From positions 1-8,266 of the forward strand of contig JAKAPU010000124.1 of assembly GCA_021806865.1 (NCBI GenBank): a stretch of 8,266 nucleotides of DNA. Direction: 5' to 3'. A model generated the notes under the pieces. It was not told where the DNA came from. It made no database searches and worked only from the letters and a program-made list of their open reading frames with translations. Below are positions 1 to 6,741 of this stretch, one piece after another. The position numbers were made by a program, and so were the translations under genes. Origin of the DNA: an archaeon. GTDB taxonomy: Archaea; Thermoproteota; Nitrososphaeria; Nitrososphaerales; CADDZS01. How positions within the stretch are numbered: position 1 is the stretch's first letter; every line of letters starts with the position of its first letter.

Positions 1-110
1 TCAGAGTACACGTTCATGTTGAAGGAGTTGCTAACCGACTGCGCGCTTGCGAGAAATGGAACAACCAGAAGAAGCAGCATCACCACTGGAACCCAGGCTA
101 GCTTTGTCAT
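1..110 (-). CDS. Putative secreted protein, N-terminal fragment (runs off left edge)
   Basis: An ATG at 110-108 on the minus strand opens a frame that stays open to the window edge, giving the first 36 residues of a longer protein. They form a textbook Sec signal peptide: a short start with one lysine (MTKLAW), a hydrophobic core rich in Val and Leu (residues 7-20), and an ALA-X-ALA-like cleavage site, with cleavage expected after Ala23 (FLASA|QSV). The mature part begins polar and Ser/Asn-rich, as in many archaeal surface proteins. The start is supported by a TATA-like stretch about 45 bases upstream. The family cannot be recognised from this fragment. It is transcribed away from the transporter genes and need not be functionally linked to them. 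Export is well supported; function is unknown. Confidence 0.7.
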   Translation of the reverse strand, partial: MTKLAWVPVVMLLLLVVPFLASAQSVSNSFNMNVYS

Positions 111-269
111 CTTCTGATTATCGTAGTACAGATTCAAAGCGTGTGGTAATATGATTTTTTAAGAAATTGAGATAACACTCGATAATCTGAAGCGTAAAGA
201 GCCAACTTTCAGGGCCTCCAATTAGAAAGAATTATCATAACGAACTTCTTTCGCAAAGACTGTTGGCTA
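111..269. promoter_or_regulatory. Divergent promoter region between secreted-protein gene and membrane block
   Basis: This non-coding spacer lies between two divergently transcribed genes and must hold both promoters. The leftward one is the TATA-like stretch at 154-162. For the rightward gene the best candidate is the A/T-rich GAATTATCATAA at 229-240, which would put a transcription start about 10 bases before the TTG at 270, consistent with a very short leader. No Shine-Dalgarno sequence precedes either start. I see no convincing operator palindrome. Confidence 0.45.
154..162 (-). promoter_or_regulatory. Putative archaeal TATA box of the secreted-protein gene
   Basis: Read on the minus strand, this is TTAAAAAAT within an A/T-rich patch. 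It lies about 45 bases upstream of the ATG at 110, which would place a transcription start near position 132 and give a leader of about 20 bases. The match to the archaeal TATA consensus is by eye only and no clear BRE precedes it. Confidence 0.4.
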
Positions 270-743
270 TTGAGTAGCAGCAACTCCTCAAAACTGGATG
301 CAACTGCGAACCAGCTTGTACTTGATATCAAAGCGCTCGTTCTGCTGTCGCAAAACGAAGAGCAACTGGCTCAGATTGTAAGCGAACGAATCGCAGGATT
401 GCACGACGAGCACATAACTAAATTCATTTCAATGCTCAGTGTAAGGAAGGTGGGGCCTGGTCGGAGAGGCCCGTTCCTCATTGCCTTGGGCGAGCTTGTT
501 CTGGCATCGTTTCTTTCGATCGCCGGACTTTCGCTGATCGCCCCGTCCCTTCTGGGATTCGGATCCTCCAGCCAGTTCCTAGAATATTTCCAGCAGCTGG
601 TGCTCAAAATCTCCCCGAGTTCGATTTCAAACCCGATACTACCGGTGCTAGACTTTCTACTTGCGATTTCCCTGTTACTCGGAGCCTTTTACCTGTTGAG
701 ACAGTCCTCAAAGGATCTCAAGCAAGTCGGAATCTCTCTCTAA
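270..743 (+). CDS. Small two-helix membrane protein, unknown family
   Basis: This 157-residue protein starts at a TTG; no ATG or GTG gives a sensible alternative, since the first internal Met is residue 55. Residues 1-65 are soluble, mostly helical and mixed-charge (LVLSQNEEQLAQIVSERI-like character around 20-45). They end in a basic patch (RKVGPGRRGP, 59-68) that should face the cytoplasm. Two hydrophobic segments follow, about 69-95 and 123-143, joined by a roughly 27-residue external loop, and the C-terminus is a short charged cytoplasmic tail. That predicts a hairpin anchored with both ends inside. It is followed after 19 bases by the APC-type transporter, so an accessory or regulatory subunit is conceivable, but that is inference from position only. 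I do not recognise the family. The gene is probably real because composition and topology are coherent over the full length. Confidence 0.6.
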   Translation: MSSSNSSKLDATANQLVLDIKALVLLSQNEEQLAQIVSERIAGLHDEHITKFISMLSVRKVGPGRRGPFLIALGELVLASFLSIAGLSLIAPSLLGFGSSSQFLEYFQQLVLKISPSSISNPILPVLDFLLAISLLLGAFYLLRQSSKDLKQVGISL

Positions 744-762
744 TCAGGCATTTTTCAATCCA

Positions 763-2628
763 GTGGCACTAATGTCAGTACCGTTGCTCAGCTCTGCCTT
801 CAGAGGATTTGCCTTCGTCTTCAAGGCAATGTCAGCGGTGATCGGGTTGGTAGTGCTGACGGCCGCTTTGATCTCGCTTGCAGGGCGGTTCACAGAAATT
901 TCAGCGAGCCAAAGCCCAAACCTCGCCAACATTATCTTGGTCATCTCAATCCTCGCGATACTTATGACAGGCATAGCGCTCCTAACCGTACTGCCTAACT
1001 CAATGCGTATACGATTCTCAAGACGATCCCAACCGCAAAAGTCGGAGCAGGTCTATGGGTTTGTCACAGTACTGTCCATTGGGCTGGGAACGACGCTTGG
1101 ATCGCCACTCTTCATACTCATACCTCAAAACATCGTCCAGTATGAGTTTGTCTCCATAGTTTCGCTCCTTCTTGCTACAGTGATCTCAATCGGCATGGCT
1201 AGAGTGTACGCTACGATGTACAAGACAGTGCGGCAGGAAAATTTGAGCGCAGTAGGCGGCCCATCATTCGTAGGAATAGCAGTGAGCAAGAAAAGTGTGA
1301 GATACTTCGTGGCTAGACTATCTTCGTTCATTTCCAACGCTTCACTAGCGGCCTACTCCGCCATTGCATTCGTAGTCTTTGCACTGACTTACATCCCTTC
1401 CATAATGGAGAGCTACTCAGTTTCGCCTGTCGTGACAAACGCGGTCCTCTATCTAGTTGTCGCCATGTTTGCAGTCTGGTTTCTGATCAACTCGGTTTTT
1501 GAAAAACGCTTTGTAAAATTGATTGGAGGCGCGCAAATCATGCTGACACTCGTCATGGTGCTCGTTTTGGTCTACCAGAGCGGACTGCTTGGTTCGCTTG
1601 GTGGATGGAACATGACCGGCATGCTGCAGTATGTTCCCGGTGCTCTCGGCCCAAACACATTCCTCGCAATAGCGATGAACACCGCTTTCCTTTACCTCCT
1701 TTTCTTTGGCTTTCAGGAAATTCAAGCTTTGGAACGCGACGCAAAGGAAGAGTCCTCGATTCCAATCCTCTCGCAGATCAAACGAGGGTACAAGATGAAG
1801 AAAGATAGCTACCTCAACCACGCTATGATTTTGAGCGTTGTAATTGCATCCGCAATAAACATACTCTACGCGCTCGCGGTCTTTTCCACCCACCCGAGCA
1901 CATCGGCGATTATGCAAGCTCAGATACCGGCGATATATCTTGCCAATGTCCTCCTCGGAAGATCTCAAGAAGTGTTGATTGCAATCACATTCCTTATCGC
2001 AACCTTCACCACTTTTGTGCCAGCATTCCTCGCTGCTTCGAGACACCTCGGAGCGCTGGGAGAGGACGGATTCCTTCCCAGATCAATATCAAGAGTGGCC
2101 TGGATTTTCGTGTTTTTCCTCATCCCAATATTGGCGATAACTGGAGAGAATTTTCTTTCAAATATGACCGGCTTCATGTCTCTTATCAGGCTCGGGATAA
2201 TAGCGCTCTCAGCCATATGGTTGAGGAAAGCAAGGAAGGCAATGGTCGAGAGGCAAGATGCTCTTCCACTTGTTATGGGGATAGCAAGTCTCGGAATAGG
2301 AGGTGCGATGTACTTCCTCAATGTCTCCGTCGCAGTCTATGGCGCGGTAGCAATTGTCGTCATATACCTGATGTACGACATTATTGAGCTCGGCTCGTTT
2401 GGAAGCCAGCTATACTTGTGTCTCTTCGATGCTTTCTGCTACATCGCGCTTTCACTTTACCCCACGTCGGCAAAGACTCAATTGACAATCTTCTCTGGGC
2501 TATACACGATCACTACTCCTGACCTCGAACTGCTCAAGATGATGTTAGGACTGACATCTCTGATGTTGCTGGCAAACATAGCCATTGATGCGCGTTTGAG
2601 CACCGGCAGAGTTCGCATCGGAAGATAG
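763..2628 (+). CDS. APC-superfamily amino-acid-permease-like transporter with N-terminal extension
   Basis: This 621-residue polytopic membrane protein probably carries out secondary uptake of an amino acid or related compound; the substrate is not predictable. The APC (LeuT-fold) core starts near residue 98. TM1 carries the broken-helix glycine motif GLGTTLGSPLF (107-117). A conserved-type loop with GGPSF (165-169) follows. The TM6 region reads FFGFQEIQALERDAKEE (314-330), matching the APC FxxFEGFEAIxxLAEE pattern. TM8 and its loop read FLAASRHLGALGEDGFLP (422-439), close to the family AASRxLyALaRDGxLP signature. Two additional hydrophobic helices (about 24-43 and 55-77) plus a basic linker (RIRFSRRSQPQK, 82-93) precede the core, and about three helices follow TM12, for roughly 16 in all. 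The listed start is GTG; an in-frame ATG nine bases later (772) is equally possible. There is no Shine-Dalgarno. It is likely cotranscribed with the upstream two-helix gene. Confidence 0.82.
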   Translation: MALMSVPLLSSAFRGFAFVFKAMSAVIGLVVLTAALISLAGRFTEISASQSPNLANIILVISILAILMTGIALLTVLPNSMRIRFSRRSQPQKSEQVYGFVTVLSIGLGTTLGSPLFILIPQNIVQYEFVSIVSLLLATVISIGMARVYATMYKTVRQENLSAVGGPSFVGIAVSKKSVRYFVARLSSFISNASLAAYSAIAFVVFALTYIPSIMESYSVSPVVTNAVLYLVVAMFAVWFLINSVFEKRFVKLIGGAQIMLTLVMVLVLVYQSGLLGSLGGWNMTGMLQYVPGALGPNTFLAIAMNTAFLYLLFFGFQEIQALERDAKEESSIPILSQIKRGYKMKKDSYLNHAMILSVVIASAINILYALAVFSTHPSTSAIMQAQIPAIYLANVLLGRSQEVLIAITFLIATFTTFVPAFLAASRHLGALGEDGFLPRSISRVAWIFVFFLIPILAITGENFLSNMTGFMSLIRLGIIALSAIWLRKARKAMVERQDALPLVMGIASLGIGGAMYFLNVSVAVYGAVAIVVIYLMYDIIELGSFGSQLYLCLFDAFCYIALSLYPTSAKTQLTIFSGLYTITTPDLELLKMMLGLTSLMLLANIAIDARLSTGRVRIGR

Positions 2629-2726
2629 TCGAACTTTCGCTACCGTGGATCGCTCGGCACTATTGGATTTTCGCCCGAAAGATTTTAGGAGAACAAACAT
2701 CGAATGGGACGCACTCCACGCCACTA

Positions 2727-4364
2727 GTGAATATCTTGACAGGTCTATTCGAATCGTTGTTTGCAGGGATTCCAGCGTCGGCTCTTCCTTTGGCTTACCT
2801 TGGATTGTTACTAATTGGTGCAAAACTCGGCGAGGAGGCGTTCAGAAGGCTTGGACTCATTCCATTCGTCGGCGCGATATTCGTTGGAACCCTCGTTGGC
2901 CCTGGAGCCTTCGGATTCATCAACGTAGTTCCTTCTACCTCTCTTTTCATAGGACTCGGGATAAATTTCCTGCTGTTCGTAAGCGGTGCAGTAGAGTTCG
3001 AGTCCACGAGATTTCGCTCGATACTCAGAAACAAGACTACTGTCCCACTTGCAGTGCTCCAATTTACAACGCGGTTCCTCGGAATAACAGCAATCTCATT
3101 TTTGCTATTCCGCGAGCCACTGCCGGCTATTGTAATCGGTATAGTCGCAGGCATGAGCAGCGCAGGACCGCTTTCTAGGCTGCTCACAGACACGGGTCTT
3201 GCAAAGACAGACGAAGGAACTGCAATTTTCTCGCAGGTTGTGATAATCGAAATAGCTGCTGTCGTACTCTTTTCGTTTGTCTATGACCTAGCAGGCAAAG
3301 CGATAACGGCTTTCTCAATAGCATCCGTCGCGTTAGAAGTTTCCCTCACCATCATCGGGATAATCATCTTCGGGCGCTATGTGTTTGTGCCGCTTCTTGA
3401 AAAAGTCGAGACCCACTTCCACGGAAGGGAAGCGGTTTTTGCAATCATTATGGCTTTCATTCTGCTTCTCGGATTCCTCGGAGAGATCACGGGTTTCAAT
3501 TCTGCAATCGTCGCGCTTTTCCTTGGATTGCTTCTCCAGAATTTCTTCGCAGCAAGGCCAGTCCTCCTTGAGAAAGTGAGCGCATTCACTTACGGCTTTT
3601 TTGAGCCGCTGTTTTTTGTGGGACTAGGACTGTATTTTGTGAGAGTCACCCCCTATCTGTTGCTGGCTGGACTTGTGATTTTTGGGATGGCTTTAGGGCT
3701 TGATGCGATTGTGGGCGCGGTAACATCCAAGGCTTTCAAAGTCGGCACATGGAGAAACGCGTTTGGAACGTGTGTGAACGGAGGAGTTGATGCGGCGCTG
3801 CTCGTAACTGCTCTGACTGCAGGCACCGCCCTCATTGGCGGATTCTCTTACTCAGCGACCGCAATAGGAATTGCATTACTGTCTCTGGTCGCGCCACTTT
3901 TATTTCGATTGCGTACCCCGCTAGTCGAAGTCGACAAAGAATCTGGCACGCGAAAGATAGTCAAGCAGCAACTTGATACACTGACGGCGGGTGAGATTTG
4001 CCAGACTCTCCCCACTGTGAGTACGATTGAAACAGATCCTGTGAAGAAGGGCATGAAGCAGTGCCTCGATCTCGATGCGAGAGCGGCGGTGGTTTTGAAT
4101 TCGAAAAACGAGCCAGTAGCGACGCTTCTTCTTCGCGATGTGTTGACGATGTCAAACCGCGAGATTTCACGACTCAAGGTGATCGAAGCGCCACTTGCAG
4201 AGGCGATCAAGGTCACAGAGTCCGAGCCTGCTCTGAAACTTGCCGGCATTTTCAAGGAAACAAACATTCCCATCATAGCCGTGGTGGACAAGGACGGCAA
4301 GCTGATCGGAACAATACTTGAGAGGGAAATACTCAGGCGCATGATGACCTCGTTAGAAGAATAG
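2727..4364 (+). CDS. CPA2/KefB-type cation:proton antiporter with C-terminal CBS pair
   Basis: This 545-residue protein is predicted to exchange Na+ or K+ for protons across the cytoplasmic membrane. Residues about 18-395 form the Na/H exchanger domain with around 12-13 helices. Family landmarks include LVGPGAFGFI (56-65), the glycine-rich AGMSSAGPLSRLL (141-153) and FFEPLFFVGLGLYF (291-304). Where CPA2 proteins have the ion-binding Asp pair (DD, ND or, in KefC, QD), this one reads Ile174-Glu175 in QVVIIEIAAVV. The tail carries two CBS domains, about 414-475 and 484-542. Their final helices keep an acid after the last strand (Asp471 and Glu534), but the usual Ser/Thr of the nucleotide-binding G-x-x-[ST]-x-x-D pattern is Leu in both. 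The tail replaces the TrkA-N/RCK domain of KefB/KefC, suggesting control by a nucleotide or another small ligand. The start is GTG with no Shine-Dalgarno; the 98 bases upstream contain no other in-frame start and no strong promoter-like sequence. Confidence 0.85.
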   Translation: MNILTGLFESLFAGIPASALPLAYLGLLLIGAKLGEEAFRRLGLIPFVGAIFVGTLVGPGAFGFINVVPSTSLFIGLGINFLLFVSGAVEFESTRFRSILRNKTTVPLAVLQFTTRFLGITAISFLLFREPLPAIVIGIVAGMSSAGPLSRLLTDTGLAKTDEGTAIFSQVVIIEIAAVVLFSFVYDLAGKAITAFSIASVALEVSLTIIGIIIFGRYVFVPLLEKVETHFHGREAVFAIIMAFILLLGFLGEITGFNSAIVALFLGLLLQNFFAARPVLLEKVSAFTYGFFEPLFFVGLGLYFVRVTPYLLLAGLVIFGMALGLDAIVGAVTSKAFKVGTWRNAFGTCVNGGVDAALLVTALTAGTALIGGFSYSATAIGIALLSLVAPLLFRLRTPLVEVDKESGTRKIVKQQLDTLTAGEICQTLPTVSTIETDPVKKGMKQCLDLDARAAVVLNSKNEPVATLLLRDVLTMSNREISRLKVIEAPLAEAIKVTESEPALKLAGIFKETNIPIIAVVDKDGKLIGTILEREILRRMMTSLEE

Positions 4365-4420
4365 GTCAACTGGAACCTCTCTCGTTGCGAATTTCGAAGA
4401 TCCCAGTACGGCATCATTTG

Positions 4421-4434
4421 GTTTAATAAGGAGG
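4421..4434 (+). promoter_or_regulatory. Putative TATA box of aroF operon, abutting an AAGGAGG heptamer
   Basis: TTTAATAA at 4422-4429 is the best TATA-like sequence in the spacer before aroF and would place a transcription start around 4450, leaving a leader of about 155 bases. It runs directly into AAGGAGG (4428-4434), a perfect anti-Shine-Dalgarno match. However, no ATG, GTG or TTG lies within the normal 5-10 bases downstream, so the heptamer is unlikely to act as a ribosome binding site. If this TATA is used it is not transcribed at all. The assignment is by eye. Confidence 0.4.
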
Positions 4435-4480
4435 CCAATCGAAACTGGTAGTAAGGTCATCAGTGATGTCCTGCCAATAT

Positions 4481-4502
4481 CTAAAGCCCGAAACGGGCCT
4501 AG
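4481..4502 (+). other. Hairpin in the aroF leader
   Basis: GCCCG (4486-4490), loop AAA, CGGGC (4494-4498) forms a perfect 5-bp G/C stem. It is extended beyond a small AA/C internal loop by three outer pairs (CTA 4481-4483 with TAG 4500-4502). It sits about 105 bases before the aroF start and is not followed by a T-tract, so it is not a bacterial-type terminator. Possible roles are leader RNA stability or regulation of aroF, or chance. The pairing is seen directly; any function is inference. Confidence 0.4.
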
Positions 4503-4607
4503 CAAACGTTCTAGCGTAAGTTCTCCATCCAAAAGTATCCTTTCCTTCACAAGCAAATCCTCAGCAATCAGCAAAGAGTCTCGAATTTTCTCGGAGCAAG
4601 ATAAACA

Positions 4608-5678
4608 ATGAGCATAGTAATGAAGCCAACTGCCTCCAAGGACCAGGTCAACGATGTCATCCACAAGATCAAGACTGCTGGTCTCAAGGTCGACGTTTCC
4701 TCTGGCGAGTACCAGACTGTCATAGGAATCATCGGCGACGAAAAGAAGATCGATTTTGATCAGATAAGATCCATGCCAGGGGTCCACGACGCCCTAAGGA
4801 TCCAGGTTCCATACAGGCTGATGAGCCGGAGCTACATTCCAAAGGATGTCGTGGTGAAAGTCAAGGGCATCGCGATAGGCGGTGACAATCCCCCGGTCTA
4901 CTTTTCCGGGCCTTGTTCCATCGAAAGCTACGAGCAGCTGAACCGAATCGCGAAAGAGGTAAAGGATGCTGGAGCGCACATCTTGCGCGGAGGCGCGTTC
5001 AAGCCGAGAACTTCTGTCCACTCCTTCCAGGGTCTGGGCGTGGAAGGCTTGAAGCACTTACAGGCCGTCGGGAAAGACCTTGACATGCCCACAATCACCG
5101 AGATCAGGAGCGAGACGGACGTCGAAACAGTTGCCAAGTATTCCGATGTCCTGCAGATCGGGGCGAGGAACATGTTCAACCAGGATCTGATTGAAGCGGC
5201 CGCAAAAACCGGCAAGCCGATCTTCTTCAAGAGAGGGTTCGCAGCCCAGATCGATGAATACCTGAGTTTTGCCGAACGAATCGTGGCAAATAGAAACAGG
5301 AACATCATACTCTGCGAGAGAGGTATCATGCCCCTTGGCGGCTCGTTCAAACCACAGACACGCTTCACGCTAGACCTCAACGCTATTCCAGTACTCAGGA
5401 AGGAGACACCCTTCCCAGTGATCGGAGATCCGAGCCATGGAACAGGACGCAGAGATCTTGTACTTCCAATGGCGAGAGCTTCTATTGCTGCTGGTGCGCA
5501 CGGATTGATGATCGAGGTGCACGACCGACCAGCTGAAGCTCTGAGCGACGGCGCACAGGCAGTTCTGCCTCATGAACTGAAGAAGATAATCCGCATCTGC
5601 GACACGATACACAAAACAATAAGCGAAAGTGAAAGCCCGTTTTCGAGCGACGTGTTGAATGGCAACGGACACGCTTAG
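4608..5678 (+). CDS. aroF: 3-deoxy-7-phosphoheptulonate (DAHP) synthase, type Iβ
   Basis: This cytoplasmic enzyme condenses phosphoenolpyruvate and erythrose 4-phosphate to DAHP, the first step of the shikimate pathway. Its 356 residues follow the layout of the Thermotoga maritima enzyme. An N-terminal ferredoxin-like regulatory domain (about 1-70, with TVIGIIGDEKK at 37-47), the site of feedback inhibition by tyrosine or phenylalanine in relatives, precedes the barrel. Catalytic motifs are GPCSIES (101-107), LRGGAFKPRTS (126-136), QIGARNMFNQDL (183-194), FFKRG (206-210), ILCERG (234-239), DPSHGTGRRDL (274-284) and GLMIEVHDRP (299-308). The four expected metal ligands are present: Cys103, His277, Glu303 and Asp314. 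Relative to T. maritima there are about four extra residues in the loop after ILCERG, and a polar tail (340-356). The ATG start matches the family N-terminus; a weak GGAG lies at 4593-4596. The gene overlaps aroB by 20 bases. The presence of DAHP synthase argues against the alternative archaeal ADH/DKFP entry route in this organism. Confidence 0.96.
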   Translation: MSIVMKPTASKDQVNDVIHKIKTAGLKVDVSSGEYQTVIGIIGDEKKIDFDQIRSMPGVHDALRIQVPYRLMSRSYIPKDVVVKVKGIAIGGDNPPVYFSGPCSIESYEQLNRIAKEVKDAGAHILRGGAFKPRTSVHSFQGLGVEGLKHLQAVGKDLDMPTITEIRSETDVETVAKYSDVLQIGARNMFNQDLIEAAAKTGKPIFFKRGFAAQIDEYLSFAERIVANRNRNIILCERGIMPLGGSFKPQTRFTLDLNAIPVLRKETPFPVIGDPSHGTGRRDLVLPMARASIAAGAHGLMIEVHDRPAEALSDGAQAVLPHELKKIIRICDTIHKTISESESPFSSDVLNGNGHA

Positions 5679-6738
5679 CATCGGGTTTCAAAATCGCAAA
5701 AAATGCGAGATTCTCATCGAGGATGGGATCCTTCAGAGGATCCCTCAGCGGTTCTTCGCCGACGCTAGCTCCATATTCGTAATCACAGACGACATAGTGT
5801 CGAAGCTGTACGCGAGAAAATTCCAAGCTCGCCTGTCCAGAGTTGCAAACACTCATGTGGTTGAGTTTCCCCACGGCGAGAAGAGTAAGAGCCTTGAAAG
5901 TGCATCGAAAGTTGCCTCGAAGCTAAGCAAACTGGGCGCAGATAGAAAGAGCGTCGTTGTCGCGCTCGGCGGGGGAGTCGTCGGAGATCTTTCAGGTTTT
6001 GTTGCCTCGATTTTCAAAAGAGGCGTAAGATTCGTACAGGTACCCACAACTCTCCTTGCACAGGTGGACAGCAGCATCGGAGGCAAGACGGGTGTTGACA
6101 CAGACTGGGGCAAGAACCAGCTCGGAACATTTTATCAGCCTTCCGCAGTGATCATTGATCCAACCACCCTAGATACTTTGCCGCAAAAAGAGTTGATCAA
6201 CGGACTTGCAGAGATTGTAAAGTCAGCAATAATCTCTGATAGGAAAATGTTTGAGGTTCTGGAAAGGACAGATCTACACGCGGTCCAAAATCTCAAGCAG
6301 TTCATTTCAAACACTTGTAAGATTAAGGCTAGAGTTGTGGAAAAAGACGAGAACGAGAACAATCTTCGCTCGATCCTGAACTATGGCCACACAGTCGGCC
6401 ACGCAATCGAGGCATCGGCAAATTTCAATATGAGCCACGGCGAGGCAGTAATACTGGGGATGAGCGCAGAAGGATGGATAGCACAAGAGCTTGGAATATT
6501 CAAAGAATACGAGCGTCAGGAAGAACTCCTGAATAGAATAAGGCCGCCAACAAGCACTAGGCTTGACTCAAAAAAGATCCTTGCTTTCGCAAGGCTTGAC
6601 AAGAAAAACGTCAGGGGTGCGATCAGGATGAGCCTGCCCGAGCGAATCGGGAAGATGGCACTGACAAAGGATTGTCGTTTCACAATCCCGGTCAGAAATG
6701 ATCTTTTCCTTTCCTCAATTGCTCAACTAAGTATGTAG
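5659..6738 (+). CDS. aroB: 3-dehydroquinate synthase
   Basis: This enzyme converts DAHP to 3-dehydroquinate, step two of the shikimate pathway, using NAD and a bound divalent metal (usually zinc) in the cytoplasm. Its 359 residues are the full family length. Visible motifs are the NAD-binding ALGGGVVGDLSGFVAS (102-117), RGVRFVQVPTTLLAQVDSS (121-139) with GGKTGVD (141-147), KNQLGTFYQP (152-161), GLAEIVKSAII (182-192), NYGHTVGHAIE (241-251) and MSHGEAVILGM (258-268). Metal ligands by family position are Glu185, His244 and His260; the 16-residue His spacing equals that in the fungal AROM domain. The ATG lies inside the last codons of aroF (20-base overlap, different frame, no Shine-Dalgarno), pointing to one transcript and possibly coupled translation. 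It is a canonical AroB rather than the archaeal AroB' (DHQ synthase II). The stop faces the tyrA stop with three bases between. Confidence 0.97.
   Translation: MATDTLSIGFQNRKKCEILIEDGILQRIPQRFFADASSIFVITDDIVSKLYARKFQARLSRVANTHVVEFPHGEKSKSLESASKVASKLSKLGADRKSVVVALGGGVVGDLSGFVASIFKRGVRFVQVPTTLLAQVDSSIGGKTGVDTDWGKNQLGTFYQPSAVIIDPTTLDTLPQKELINGLAEIVKSAIISDRKMFEVLERTDLHAVQNLKQFISNTCKIKARVVEKDENENNLRSILNYGHTVGHAIEASANFNMSHGEAVILGMSAEGWIAQELGIFKEYERQEELLNRIRPPTSTRLDSKKILAFARLDKKNVRGAIRMSLPERIGKMALTKDCRFTIPVRNDLFLSSIAQLSM
5725..5744 (+). repeat. Perfect 8-bp inverted repeat (hairpin) inside the start of aroB
   Basis: GGGATCCT at 5725-5732 is followed by a four-base loop, TCAG, and its exact reverse complement AGGATCCC at 5737-5744. 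In mRNA this makes an uninterrupted 8-bp stem with a tetraloop, encoding residues around 23-29 of AroB. It lies 66 bases after the aroB start and 46 bases after the aroF stop. No T-tract follows, so a terminator is unlikely; a role in RNA stability, processing or the aroF/aroB expression ratio is possible but unproven. Confidence 0.5.
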
Positions 6739-6741
6739 AAA

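Noticed and set aside
1453..2046. Long minus-strand open frame (197 codons) opposite the APC transporter
   Set aside because: It is antisense to a well-supported permease and its translation is Cys/His/Arg-rich with no domain-like pattern; it is a shadow of the coding strand.
2645..3178. Plus-strand GTG frame beginning in the spacer before the antiporter
   Set aside because: Most of it reads the antiporter gene out of frame, giving Arg/Trp-rich sequence; only the antiporter frame shows family motifs.
4428..4434. AAGGAGG as a ribosome binding site for an extra gene
   Set aside because: There is no ATG, GTG or TTG within normal spacing downstream; the nearest GTG is 28 bases away.
3848..4438. 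Minus-strand open frame (196 codons) opposite the antiporter CBS tail
   Set aside because: The sense strand gives two recognisable CBS domains; the antisense product is Ser/Thr-rich and fits a reading of the complementary codons.
4459..4470. C/D-box-like motif (GTGATGT on plus, CTGATGA on minus) as a guide RNA
   Set aside because: No properly spaced D box (CTGA) or second box pair could be found on either strand.
6637..6651. Inverted repeat CCCGA / TCGGG near the end of aroB as a terminator
   Set aside because: Only five pairs, inside coding sequence, 85 bases before the stop and without a following T-tract.
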